From assembly GCF_010093815.1 (NCBI RefSeq), contig NW_022985550.1, positions 633,074-697,073 of the forward strand: 64,000 nucleotides of DNA. Direction: 5' to 3'. Shown here in pieces: positions 49,609 through 61,239 of this stretch. Origin of the DNA: Pseudovirgaria hyperparasitica. Lineage: Eukaryota > Ascomycota > Dothideomycetes > Acrospermales > Acrospermaceae. Positions within the stretch are counted from its first letter, which is position 1. Each line of letters opens with the position of its first letter. The notes beneath the pieces are model-generated. The model worked only from the letters and a program-made list of their open reading frames with translations, had not been told where the DNA came from and made no database searches. A program made the translations under genes and the position numbers.

Positions 49609-50432
49609 AGCGACTGAAACAACGAAAGCATGCACGAGCAACATCCCAGCGTTCACGCACTGGGCCGTGCTTTAATGTCCCTACCATCCGTTACGACCTT
49701 CCATTCTTCCATGTACGTCTCACAGCGGATCAATGACGAAATTCAGTTTCCCGGAGTCATTACACTGGGCTACTGGGGGCCTTCACAAATGGGCAACGAA
49801 AAAAGGCCTGTCTCACACATACAAATTTGACATATCTCTCTCTCTATTCTGCTCTAGCCTCCTCTTCCTCGAATCTTGGTGTCCTCGCGAGGCTGTGGTT
49901 GTACACCCGGGTCTGCTTTCGTGACGCGTTGTTTTTGTTCAGGCGTGGCCTTACCATCATTTTGCCCAAATAGTTCCGCTTTGGTCTCGGTGAAATGCGA
50001 GGCGGACGGAATTGGTGTTGATGGGTAGTTCTCTCGCCATAGACGGGTTAGTTCAAGTAGTTATTTGTGCGTTTTGCTCTGCACTGTGCCCAATGCTGAG
50101 TGCGCCGTGTTTCTCATCGCTTTGCACCGCGACCCTGATCCGCCCAACGTATTCACAGAGACATGGGACTTTACACAACTAAGTGCCGTATATATTTCAG
50201 TTGTAACGGATGCAATAATTAACGCAGCAAATCCATTGGTTCGTTCAAAGCTCAGTTCCGCAATTTCATCCACCTAGCGAGTATCGCCATACATATATAT
50301 TCATGCCTGAAACGTCCTCAACGCCGCTAACATGCATTTCAAATTCCATATAGTCAGGTTTGGGCAATACCATAATATACCCGGCATGTCGATCCTCCAT
50401 AAGTATCCAACCTCTTGGCTTGTTCTTGACAC
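49609..50432. other. Convergent gap, 824 bp
   Basis: The 3' flanks of ARF1 and of the MOB gene. No coding signal, RNA gene or repeat was seen. Confidence 0.5.
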
Positions 50433-51723
50433 TTAGGCTGGAGCTGGGGCGACAGGGCTAGCGGCAGGTGCTGAAGCTGGTGTCGCAGAGGCAGGTGCCG
50501 ACGAAGTGGCAGCAGCTGCAGCAGGCTGTGGAAGCAATCCCTTCATATGCCAGAGATCAATCAGCGGCTGCATCGGCTCCATCTCCTTGTCGCCCAACAA
50601 GCCAAAGAGCTTTCCGACATTGATAAAGTGGATGAAGCAGGTGTTGAGTTCCTTGTACGCTCCGATGTGCCAGAATGGATCCAGCCAATGGCCGTGGTAC
50701 AAGTGAGCATAGCAGCGCATCATCTGTCTGTAGATGGATTTGATGTCGCCCTCAAAACTCTCTGGAAAGCCAGAGGATTTACCAAGCCAGTCGCGGCCTA
50801 CATCTGCAGGGTTAGCCCGAGGCTGTACACCTGCACCTGCGTTGGCAATATTGCCAGGTGCGAATGTACTACTATAATTCGAGGTCTCGGTCGGGAATAT
50901 GTTTGGGTCGCTGATCTTTCCGATGATCCACTTCTGCACAAGGTTCATGTACTGAATTGCAGGGATTTTAATGGGCTTCTTTTGCTGGTCCAGCCAGGTG
51001 TAGGTGTGACTAAAGCTCGTTAACACGGGGAAGACAACTTGGCATGATGGAAGTGCTCGTACCCAGAGGCTGACATAGTCGGACAGACATTAGGGTTGCA
51101 GATTGGAATACCAGTCCTTTCATCGGCAAGTTTGATGATATCAATCATCTGCTCGAGAAGTCTATACTGTTCAACAACTGTGGACCGATCAGCTATTGTT
51201 CTCCTGGGTATAATTGATGCAAACCTTGATGAGCGAGCCACTCTCCTTCTTCAACAAGGATGGGCTTGGCTGCCAGTGTCATGAAGTTCCCCTTCACGAT
51301 CAAGTTCGAATACTCGTCCCGAAAAAAAAAAGCTGGCTTGTTGCGGGTAGGTGCTTCGGAACCTTGAGCATCAGCAGATAAAGACGACGATAGCGAAGGC
51401 GATTGTGGTACTGCGGGGACCGAAGGGGCCATTGACGAATTTGGACTGTATGGAGTAGGCGACGGTGATTGTTGTCCGTTCTTGTTTTGCTGCTGATTTC
51501 CTTTGTTTGATTGACGACCAAAACCCCGGCTTTCATTGCAGGCGACGTCAGCATACTGGCCATATGAGGGAAGGGTAACGTTGCGAAGACGGTGCATTAG
51601 ACTTTCAGAAGACGGTGTAGGCTCAAGAGGAGATGCAGGCTCGGGAGAGGGAGCCAGCCTTGGGCTGTTGGCTTCAAGCAGCTTCAAGATCTTTCTATGT
51701 GGCTTGCTCCATGACGAGGGCAT
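50433..51723 (-). CDS. mob2: MOB kinase activator, MOB2 type
   Basis: Exons 51723..51225, 51177..51063 and 51009..50433 give 396 aa. MOB2 binds and activates an NDR/LATS kinase (COT1/Orb6 in fungi) that controls polarity and septation. The N-terminal 140 residues are Ser/Pro/Gln-rich and disordered. The MOB core has NFMTLAAKPILVEEGEWLAH, the zinc ligands CNPNVCPTMSASG and HLYHGHW, and YTWLDQQKKPIKIPAIQYMN then LVQKWI, a MOB2-like rather than MOB1-like stretch. A loop of about 45 residues rich in Asn/Ala interrupts the core near GNIANAGAGVQP. The C-terminus is an Ala/Pro-rich tail. The start at 51723 (MPSSWSKPHRK) is chosen; an in-frame ATG 93 nt upstream at 51816 is possible. Confidence 0.9.
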
Positions 51724-52626
51724 ATTGAAATATTGAAGAGAAGAGTAGAATGAAAGAAGTACAGTCCCTCCTCTGTGACATTGGTGTTGCCCACGTGGAG
51801 AAGCGCAGCAGGTCATTTAAAAGTAGAGGGCAACCCTGGAGCAAAGGGAGCCCTCCAAAGTGGAAGGTATGATCCTTTCCGTGGACATTCTTATGTCAAG
51901 TGGGGCCAGAGTGAATGTATACAAGGCCGTGTATAGAAGGGACAATTTATGGATGTGATGCGCAAGATACAACAAGATGAGTGGGGGACAAGCTTTATGA
52001 GGAGCATTGATTGAGGAAGGCCAAAACATGAGACGCAACGCTAGACAAATATCAATAAGGGGATGTCTACTTACACACTTGAGAAGAACGACGACGCCAT
52101 ACTTGGATGTTCGGTCTTGCGGCGGCGCGTCTACGTATGTACAAGATCCGATAAGAGCAAGCAGACTACGCTTATCAGGAACTCTGGATAGAATAGCCCT
52201 GGAGGAGACCAAACAAGGTGCTAATACTGCGTGGGCGAAGGATGCAGATGGGAAATAGGGAGAGAATAATAGTGGCACAGGGGGTTGTCGTTGCAATTGC
52301 CATTTGCGCTTGCTGTTTCAGCTCAAGGGAGGTTTCAATTATTCCGCAGAAGGCGCTAACCCAATGTGGCTGCTCGCGCGCGCAGTCGGAATTCGAACTT
52401 GACCTCAGCTTGCTTTTACCTCGCGAGCTCTTAAGTATATATAATACTGTCACTCACCTCAACTGCGGAGTCAGCACTTGTCGTGTGTTCAGCTTAAACT
52501 CTACTCCATCTCCCTATCCTCACAACCTCTTTCTCTACGAAGTTGCTGCAAAGCTTTTCCCAGGAATACACTTGCGCGTTCCTCCAACCATCGCGACTAC
52601 CTCGCGTCTACATTCCAGCAGCAGCC
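51724..52626. promoter_or_regulatory. Divergent promoter, 903 bp
   Basis: Between MOB2 (minus) and LEO1 (plus). A C/T-rich leader tract lies before LEO1 at about 52500-52540. No other gene was seen. Confidence 0.45.
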
Positions 52627-54170
52627 ATGAGCGACTCCGGAGATAACCATGATCTAGCTCAGTCAGTTGAGGCTGGAAACAATATTGAAGACGGCAATGT
52701 TCAGCAGTCTCACGGGGCTGAAGATGGTACCGCACTGGACAACAGCGAAGACGACATAGGCAACGACGAGGATCTGTTCGGCGATGATGATGATGGGAAC
52801 GACGAAATCGCAGCTTCTTCGTAAGCTCTAATTGAATTCGTATACCACTGTCGGACCTATACTAACCAAAGTCCCAGCAATAACATAGTCGAGACTCAGG
52901 ACGTTGATTCTCCAGACGACGACCTGCACAAATACGCTCGCGGCGGAAGTGAGGAGAGCCCGCAGGATGAAAACGAGGAGATCCAACAAGCAGTCATCGA
53001 ATTGCAACTACCACGCCACAAGATACCAGAGGGCCATGATCAAGAGGTACGTTATGCTCCCTGTAAATTGTATGTCTGTCGGCTCACATTGTATAGCTCT
53101 ACCTCTTGAAAGTTGCCCGCTTCCTTGCAATGCAACATGCTGCTTGGGATCATCTGCGCTTCCAGCCTCCGACGACAGATCACCATTCGGCCGGTCCGCC
53201 TTCGGATACCTTCTCCGCCTACAACACCGCCATGACAACTATACGATGGCGTGTCTCACCTTCGGACAGGAAAGAGCTACAGTCCAACGCACGTCTTTTG
53301 CGGTGGTCGGATGGGTCGTTGACTCTTCAGCTAGCTTCCGATCCGCTGAATCAATACGAGATCGAAGGCAACGCTCTAGCACCTCCACAGCGCAATCCTC
53401 CCAAGCCGACACCTACTAGCCTGAAGGGCATTAAGGGCAAGACAGCAGCAACTGGTTACAACGTCAATCAGGACTCATTTACTTACCTGGTTTCTCCTTA
53501 CTTGTCTCAGGGAGTCATGCGCACGACCAACAAAATCACTGCGGGCCTTACCATCCAACCGACGGCAAACACTGTAGACGAAGCTCGCGAGAAGTTAGAG
53601 AAGAACATCGCAATGCACGGCAAGGGAGAGTTTGGACTTGGTGCCAGCATGAAGGTTGAGAATATCGGAGAAGATCCAGAGATGGAGAAGCGCAGGGCCG
53701 AAGCTGCGGAGAGAGAGAAGACCAAGATGGCGAGGTCTAGAGAGAAGCAGGTCATACGGGAGCAAGAACGCTCAAACCGCCGATTTCAACAGTCTGGTAT
53801 TGGTCGGTCGAATTTGGGCCTGTCGGTTGGTGGACTGGAGGGTGAAGGTCGTTCGAGTGGCAAGGGCGCAAGCCGAGCCAAGCCCAGAAGGAGACGCGAC
53901 GACTACAGCGACGATGAGGAATATGGCGGTCGACGATACACCAAGGAGGACGACTATGACGAGGAAGATGACTTTATCGCAGGCAGTGATGAAGAGGAAG
54001 AGGTCGCCGATGACGATGATCCAGACGATGGTATCATGGATCGAGCCTCGCCGAAAAGGTCGCGTGCCGGCAAGGACCAAGCCGACGATGAAGATGATGA
54101 CGAAGTCACCACAACTTCGAGGCACAAGAGACGGCGCGTAGTGGATGAGGATGATGATGATGATGAGTAG
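52627..54170 (+). CDS. leo1: Paf1 complex subunit LEO1
   Basis: Exons 52627..52820, 52878..53046 and 53097..54170 give 478 aa. LEO1 is a nuclear subunit of the Paf1 complex, which travels with RNA polymerase II and supports histone H2B ubiquitination and H3K4/K36 methylation. The N-terminus is acidic (DDIGNDEDLFGDDDD). The Leo1 core runs from VIELQLPRHKIPEGHDQELY through KVARFLAMQ, SDTFSAYNTAMTTIRWRVS, LLRWSDGSLTLQLASDPLNQ and TKMARSREKQVIREQERSNR. The C-terminus is a long Asp/Glu- and Arg-rich tail with a basic stretch (RHKRRRVV), as in other LEO1 proteins. Confidence 0.96.
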
Positions 54171-54784
54171 GAATTGGCAGACGTATTGTAGACCAGGCCA
54201 AGGATCAAATGGGCTTCAGTTGCTCTGAATATTATAGCATAGTACGTATGGCGTTTCGAAATCAGAGTGGGTTGATATTGCCAAGATACCTCGACTATCC
54301 TGCCACAAGTTTGAGTAGGCATCCCGACAGACACGGACATATCTGCTCTTAAGAAGCGGAAGATGCACACTGTACATAACATATCGCGAGATGCAAAACA
54401 TAATGTAAAACATCTGCTGTCGATATTGGGAGCGTCTCCCGCGTGGCGCACATACCTTTGTGCATGTCTTGCCCTGCCCAGCTCTACTATGACGTACGAA
54501 GCGATGTGTAAGTAGGCATTGAATGTAACACACTGTACCACTGGACGACAGTATATGTGAGTAGCATGGAGAAATCCTAGACTGTAGACTACTAAAAGCC
54601 TGAGGTAGGTGGCATTGGGTTGATATTACGACATTATCATTATATATAACATCCATAACATCCACAACATCTCCCCTCTCACCTTCTTCTAGCCTCTTCC
54701 ACTATTCCTCCCCGCGCCCACAAAAGAAAAAAAACTTTTTTCGACCGACAACAACAACCTTACCTTCGGAACCCCCCCCCCCTT
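54171..54784. other. Convergent gap with 11-nt C run
   Basis: The 3' flanks of LEO1 and the P450. A run of 11 C (54772-54782) sits just past the P450 stop. No gene was seen. Confidence 0.5.
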
Positions 54785-56588
54785 TCACAAATCCTTTGTC
54801 AACTCCTCGCTCTCACGAATCCACTCCTCCAGCTTGGCCCGATCCCTGGGCACAAAGCGACACTTGAACTTCTTCGGCTCCATGGTCAGACTAGTCGGGA
54901 TCGCATTCGCCTCGAGGCAGTCGAGCACGGGGCGATTCCGCGGATCGACGGCCTCAGACATATCAAACGCACTAATCAGGCGGACAAACGCAGTGTACAG
55001 CTGACGATTAGCAAGATGCGAGCCGATGCACATACGACTGCCCGCACCAAAGCCAAAATGCGGGGTCCCCGCGCCGTCGGGAACATCCATGAAGCGGTCC
55101 GGGTTGAAGACGTACGGGTCTTCAAAGTGAGTGGGGTCGTAGTCGGCGGCGTAGGCGTTCATGTAGAAGGTTGTGTTTGCGGGGATGACGGCGTCGCGCC
55201 AGGTGATGGGTTTTGTGCTGACGCGCGGCAGGCAGATGGGCAGGACGGTCCAGAAGCGGAGGGTTTCCTTGACGAACGCGGTGATGTAGGGGATTTTTTC
55301 CTCGTGCAGGCAGCGGTGCCAGGCGTCGTTGTTGGGATAGGCTTTGCGGATTTCGGCAAGGGCGCGGGCTTGGATGGCCTGGCCCGTTGAGGAGGCGAGG
55401 GTGCCGATGGCCATGATAATGTTGCCTGGTACGGTGTCTAGGCCGGCGGAGACCATAGTGAGGCCGATGGACATGATTTCGGCTATGGTGGGGAGGTTAG
55501 TATGGGGTTGTTGTTAGGGGATAGGATGACGAGGACGTACCGTCGTTGAGCTTGGCTTCGGGATCCTTGATGATGTTCCCGGAGATGCACGGCTTGTCTG
55601 TCCCATTCGCAATGTTTTCTTTAAGCATGCGGAGGAGCTTATTCATGTATTTTGCTCTGCGAGCGCGGTATTCACCGGCGGCGCTGTTCTGGCGGGACCA
55701 GAGTCGCATGAGGGGAATGTAGTCTTGCCAGTTGTTACTAGTAGAGCGGAAGTTTGACACCTCGCGCTCGACGTGCACGATCTCCCTCAGCAGCGTGTCG
55801 TCAATAGTACCTGTGATTCGGAAGCCGTAGTTGAGAGTCAGGCTGGTGTTTAGGGCGAAGCGCTGGAAGTAAGGGTGCGGGTCAATTTCGATGGTACCGC
55901 CCTTGGAGTCCTTCAGCATCTCCTTGATTGAGACAGTAGATTCAAGATCGATGATGGGCATGTATGTCTCGACGGCCGGACGGTTGAGAGCTGTGGCAGC
56001 GGCCCTTCGCCGAGCCTTGCACGACTCGTCCCATGGCGAGGTACCGATTGTGAAGCCCTCCGAGGAGGAGACAACGGTGTGGAAGGTGTGCAACTTCGGC
56101 CGGGAGATGAGAGCAGACTGGTTCGTGATCCACAGGTGTTTGACAGACTCGAAGTCGTTTGCGAAGACGATGCGCTGGTGGTAGGTTAGCCCCTGAGAGC
56201 GCCTCTGCTGCTGAGCATGTCCACAGTCATGGTACAACAACAATAACAGCAGTACAGTAAAGGGGTAGTATAATGCTCTACCAAGCTCTTTTCACGACAT
56301 CTGTTCACGTGCTCACCATATAGACGTCTGCAAATTGAAGGGTGACGTTCGGAGGAGAGGGAAACTTACCTTGTTACCGAGGCGCACCTGGAACACAGGA
56401 CCAAACTTCTCGACCCAGCTCTGTGCAACTTTTGGGTGTGCGGTGCCCATCTGTAGCAGATTTCCAAACAACGGAACACCCGGAATCTCGGGTATGCCCT
56501 TGATCTTGGGCATGTCCGTGTGGTTCACATATCGCCATAGGGCGTATATGACAGCCACAATGGCGAAGCTAGCGACTTCGTAGGCCAT
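54785..56588 (-). CDS. Cytochrome P450, CYP504 type (phenylacetate hydroxylase)
   Basis: Exons 56588..56370, 56174..55541 and 55482..54785 give 516 aa. The first intron is long for this window (195 nt). An N-terminal membrane anchor (MAYEVASFAIVAVIYALWRY) is followed by the Pro-rich hinge IPEIPGVPLFGN. The I-helix has LTMVSAGLDTVPGN, the K-helix has KETLRFW (ExxR), and the haem loop is FGFGAGSRMCIGSHLANRQL with the axial Cys. Blocks such as LWITNQSALISRP, GTSPWDESCKARRRAAATAL and PVLDCLEANAIPTSLTMEPK are those I know from fungal phenylacetate 2-hydroxylase (phacA) and 3-hydroxyphenylacetate 6-hydroxylase (phacB). I cannot separate the two by eye. It would feed homogentisate to the neighbouring HmgA. 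An ER-membrane enzyme needing P450 reductase. Confidence 0.9.
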
Positions 56589-57333
56589 GGCGACGAATAC
56601 CTCCAACACTCAGCAAAGAAAAGACAATGGGGCAAAGGCGGAATGAAAGGTGTTAAGGGTGGACAAGGAACCTTGGGGAGGGAGGTCAAGTCGTAGGTTA
56701 GGGGATGCACGAGTACGACGTTAGCACGGAGGAGGAGGCAAGATTCAAGTTGTTATATTTTCTCCGGTAGTGCATCTGTGAATTCTGCGCCAAAGAGCCA
56801 CAGAGTCGAGTGCCGGCACTTTGTAGTGAGAATGGCCGTGAGAATGGCCGTGAGGGTGAAGGAGAACGGAATAATGCGTCCTCGATGGTGTATTATCATC
56901 CATTATTCATTACCTTGGTAAATAGAGGAGGGACAGGGGCTGTGACGTGACAGCGACTGCGCATAGGGGCCTGTCGAATGCGCACCTGCAGCCGCTTCTG
57001 CATTGGGCTTTCCCCGCATGAACGATCGTCGCTGCTGTCATTGCTGTTGTTGTGTCACCGCTTTTCCCCTGTTGCTGTTGGGCGCAATGCGGGGTCGGGC
57101 GAACCTCGGTCTGGGGTTCAACGGTCATCATCCGCACCTCTTGATCAGGCAGGGTAGAGACTGCCCCTATATGGACAGGAAGTGCGAGTGCGGAACCTAC
57201 CCGCATATCGGCAGTTGGTCATGTTGACGACCTGATATCACTACCTGCAGGAGTCCATCGCGCAGCGAATTAGAGTGCAACTCTTCGGTTATGATACACC
57301 TCAACGCGGGAGCCAGGATGCATCGCATCGTGT
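56589..57333. promoter_or_regulatory. P450 upstream region, 745 bp
   Basis: The promoter of the P450 and the 3' flank of fahA. A small tandem repeat (12-bp unit) lies at 56826-56854. No gene was seen. Confidence 0.45.
56826..56854. repeat. Tandem repeat, unit GTGAGAATGGCC, about 2.4 copies
   Basis: Two exact 12-bp copies and a partial third, in the P450 upstream region. Confidence 0.85.
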
Positions 57334-58687
57334 CTACTTTGCAATGCGGATTGCAGCTTCTATCGTCCCGCGACATTCACCAAACCCTACTAGCCCATCT
57401 TGATCCGTCCCACATACTCCGTGTATCGTCACTTCGTCTCCGTCCCGCAGGAACGTTCGCACTTCCATACCCGCCAGTCCAATGTCTTTCTTTCCATTCT
57501 CGTTCTGCTCCAACAGACTGCCTCGAGAATTTACTTCCTTGCCACTGATAGTTCCTGATCCCAGTAGGTCTCCTACTTTCATCGGACATCCTGTTATCGA
57601 GTGGTGTGCCAGCATCTGAGGGAACGAGAACAGAAGGTTTCGAGATGTGGTCTTGGTAATGGTGGTTGTAGTTCCCGAGTCGGCTGTAGCATGTTAGCCG
57701 TCTAGCAAAAAGACTCACGACGCCCTGCCTACTTGTAAGATCCACTTGCAGCTGGATGTCCGGTATGCTGTTTGGATTCTTCTCTTTGAGGTAGGGCAGC
57801 ACTTCGGCATCATTCTCCAGGCCCTTACCGAGGAATGGCGCCAGAGCGTCCATTGTCACAACCCATGGGCTTATCGTTGTTCCAAAGTTCTTCGCGTTGA
57901 ACGGTCCCAAGGGAACGTATTCCCAAGCCTGAATGTCTCTTGCAGACCAGTCGTTCATCAAAACCACTCCAAAAAGGCTATCTTGTGCCTCGTCAATCGG
58001 TATGGGTTCCCCCATCTTGTTGGCCTTGGTGACAAAGGCCCCAAGCTCCAGTTCCATGTCAAGCTTGCGGCATGCTGAAAATACAGGTATCTTTGGGTCT
58101 GCAGCTGGGTTCTCCAGAATCTGACCGTTCGGTCTCCTTATAGGCGTCCCCGATACCACGACCGAGGAAGCTCTGCCATGATAGCCTACTGGCAAGTGTT
58201 TGTAGTTTGGCTGCAGAGCATTTTCTGGCCCTCGAAACATTACGCCTACATTATATGCATGATTCAGGCCAGCGTAGAAGTCTGTGTAGTCTCCTATCTT
58301 AAACGGAAGGTGTGTCTTTACATCTTTCAGGGGTATGAGTGAACTCTTTTGCGCCTCACTATTTAGCTTCAAAACGTCTGGAAAAGTTGTATCTTCGGCG
58401 AACACGGTCTGTATGTATGTACGCACAGTCGCGCGAACAGGTCGGCCAAGGGCGGCAAAGGCATTCAGCGTGGGCTCGGAGAAGACTGCTTGGTGAGCCT
58501 GGATGGAGGAGAGTTTGGAGAAGCCATTGCTGGCCGCGAAGGCTTCGAGATCAAGTGCGTGATCGCCGACCGCGACCGCGACACGGGGTTTCTGCGAGTC
58601 GGTTGTGGAGATGATGCCAAAGGGGATATTTGCGAGGGAGAAGTGTGAGCCGCGAGGAATGCTGAACCAGGATCGAAGGGAGGACAT
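57334..58687 (-). CDS. fahA: Fumarylacetoacetase
   Basis: Exons 58687..57733 and 57683..57334 give 434 aa, the usual length. FahA hydrolyses fumarylacetoacetate to fumarate and acetoacetate, the last step of tyrosine/phenylacetate breakdown. The N-terminal SH3-like domain has SWFSIPRGSHFSLANIPFG. The catalytic domain has GDYTDFYAGLNHAYNVGVMF (metal-binding Asp and general-base His), LPVGYHGRASSVVVSGTPIR, LDMELELGAFV (the acidic ligands) and LMNDWSARDIQAWEYVPLGP. The second exon supplies KTTSRNLLFSFPQMLAHHSI and MKVGDLLGSGTISG. Without splicing the first exon runs on in a meaningless frame, so the 49-nt intron is well supported. It diverges from hmgA. Confidence 0.97.
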
Positions 58688-59244
58688 GCTTAGAGGATGA
58701 GGTGGGAATCAATCCGAGCACCACATCGCAAGTGTAAATTCTGAGTCTGGACAAGCTAAGCAGCGGGAGCTGTATGAGACGACGCGGCAAGCGACGGCGC
58801 GCCACATCGGATTTTACAGGAGACGGGCTAATTCCGCCGTGGGGTCCGGGCCAAAAAAAAGAAAGCGGTTTTCGTCGGCAGGGAATGCAGGGAAACAGGG
58901 CTGGGACCCTCTTTGTCCAACATTCCGAAAGCCGGTGCGGAAGCTTAACGCTGCCTGTCCTCTCTGGCATTATTACGTGTTTGCACAACCTGAGCTGAAG
59001 CGGCTATCCAAGGACAACGTTATAGCAATCATGATAATTACTCCGGACGCTCCCAGGATACCCTCACAAGCCACCTACTACGACCCGAATAAGGCCCTAC
59101 CCTCGAAAACCAAAGCCGATTCCATACAACGCGTCATTCACAACATCATCCGCTCCAGAGACCCTAAAGTCAAGCCGACTCATATCAAACTGACGGTTAG
59201 AAATCTTACTGAGTTTGGGAACCCTGATTACTGCGACGAGCACG
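58688..59244. promoter_or_regulatory. Bidirectional fahA-hmgA promoter, 557 bp
   Basis: The only upstream sequence for both genes, so common control is likely. A GTGGGG at 58839-58844 fits the loose CreA consensus SYGGRG, but a single such site is weak evidence. An A run lies at 58854-58860. Confidence 0.6.
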
Positions 59245-60645
59245 ATGCCTTCCACTCAATTCGTCATCAAAGAAAAATATCGATACCAGAATGGCTTCAA
59301 CTCTTACCATGAGTACGTCCCGATCGGATGTTAGTCATGTATCCAAGCTTATACCCCTTATAGATCAGAGGCCATAGAGGGTGCTCTTCCGATAGGGACC
59401 AATTCGCCTCAGAAACCTCCGTATGGTCTTTACGCAGAGAAGCTTTCAGGCACAGCCTTCACAGCTCCACGGCACGAGAATCAGCAGTCATGGCTGTACC
59501 GTATACTTCCTGCCTCGAATCACAGTCCTTTCGAACCCCGAGAATCGTCAAGTTCAAAAACAGATCAAGAGCCAAGCGCACAAGAGAAGTTCTTCCAAAT
59601 ACCCAATCAGCTGCGATGGGACCCCTTCGATATGGATGATACCGTAGACTGGGTCAATTCGCTACACCTCGTTGCCGGCGCAGGAGACCCAGTAATGAAG
59701 ACAGGTCTAGGAGTATTTATTTTCGCAGCTGGCAAGGACATGGACTCTCATGAAGCATTCTACTCCGCAGATGGTGACTTCCTCATTGTCCTCCAGCACG
59801 GCGTCCTCGACATCCAGACCGAACTTGGCAGACTTCTCGTACGGCCCAACGAAATCTGCGTTATCCCCCGTGGCATAAGATACCGCGTCACCCTCCCCTC
59901 AGGCCCGGTGCGTGGCTACATCCTCGAACTCTACCAAGGCCACTTCACCCTTCCCGAACTCGGACCAATCGGCAGCAACTGCCTCGCCAACGCGCGCGAT
60001 TTCCAAGCACCCACAGCCTTCTTCGACGAAGACACGTCCTCGTCCTGGACGCTCCTCTCCAAATTTGCAGGCCGCCTCTTCGCCGCAAAGCAGAACCACA
60101 CGCCCTTCGACGTGGTCGCCTGGCACGGACTGTACTATCCGTACAAGTACGACCTGGGCCGCTTCAACACCATCGGCTCCATCTCCTTCGACCACCCTGA
60201 CCCCAGCATCTTCACCGTGCTGACCGCGCAGTCCGACCACCCGGGCACTGCCGTTGCCGACTTTGTCATCTTCCCCCCGCGATGGCTCGTCGGCGAAGAT
60301 ACGTTCCGTCCACCGTGGTACCACCGCAACACCATGTCCGAATTCATGGGCTTAATCGGCGGCCAATACGACGCCAAGGAGGGAGGCGGCTTCCAGCCTG
60401 CTGGCGCATCCCTGCATAACGTCATGAGCGCGCACGGCCCGGACGCGAGCACGCATGAAAAGGCCTCGAATGCAGAGCTCAAGCCCGTCAAGGTGGGCGA
60501 GGGCAGCATGGCGTTCATGTTTGAGAGCGCGCTGATGGTCGGCGTCACGGAGTGGGGTCTGAAGCAGTGCGCAAAGGTCCAGGCGGACTACTCGGAGCAT
60601 AGCTGGGGCGCGCTGAAGCCGCATTTCAAGAGACCAAGCAATTAA
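59245..60645 (+). CDS. hmgA: Homogentisate 1,2-dioxygenase
   Basis: Exons 59245..59312 and 59364..60645 give 449 aa (A. nidulans HmgA is about 448). It opens the homogentisate ring with Fe(II) and O2 to give maleylacetoacetate. Start: [20 protein letters not shown], then [20 protein letters not shown] across the intron, then [20 protein letters not shown]. The central part has the [20 protein letters not shown] block and [10 protein letters not shown]. The iron site lies in [20 protein letters not shown] (active-site His/Glu) and in the C-terminal [12 protein letters not shown] with the last His ligand. [17 protein letters not shown] is family-typical. No key residue appears lost. Defects in the human homologue cause alkaptonuria. 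Confidence 0.97.
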
Positions 60646-61239
60646 CTAAGTAGTAGAGTTTGATATGCGAGAAATGCAGTTGGCGTATGGCTTCTGTATG
60701 AAAATAATAAAAATATGAATGAACGAATGCGGACAGGGCAGATGGCTATCATGGACTGTGGGAATAAGTGGACATCGAATATCAAGCACACCTGTTGTTT
60801 ACAATACAATACGACGATAGAATGTACATTCATATCACAATCCATATTAGCATCCCTGATCTCTATCATGTTCTATCACGACTTGGCACGGCACCTGCAC
60901 CGACACGTCGAGATAAGCATGTTCTCCGAATCGCGTAGCATTTTATTATTCCATGTGTCTTTTTAGTTTACCAGATACTATCTATCTAATATCTGCATAT
61001 TCTCATGCTAGAGATATAGAGTAAACACTAACGACTACTCTTTCTCTGAAATTTTCACTTTCTTAGATTGTTTTTCGTGACTCCTTTATGAGACTTATTC
61101 GCTACCTATGGAATGGGTTCTATCTTCCCACTCTCCGGATTATTTTGATCAAGTCTAAGACCCATACTTTGTGAGAGAGATAGAATACAGTAGGATACTA
61201 TATAGCATTAGTAGACGCTCTATACACCCTGAATGACAC
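60646..61239. other. AT-rich gap
   Basis: A convergent gap after hmgA. AT content rises from about 60,650 onward. No gene or repeat was recognised. Confidence 0.5.

Noticed and set aside
53954-54541. Minus-strand frame rich in Ser runs at the LEO1 3' end
   Set aside because: It is the complement of the acidic GAT/GAC-rich LEO1 tail.
57377-57732. Read-through frame at the end of the first fahA exon
   Set aside because: A different frame after a 49-nt intron gives the conserved fumarylacetoacetase C-terminus, so this stretch is not the protein.
58839-59312. 157-codon plus-strand frame upstream of hmgA
   Set aside because: It overlaps the true first exon in another frame, has no domain, and occupies the shared promoter.
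59899-60324. Minus-strand open frame opposite hmgA
   Set aside because: Antisense shadow of a strongly conserved coding exon.
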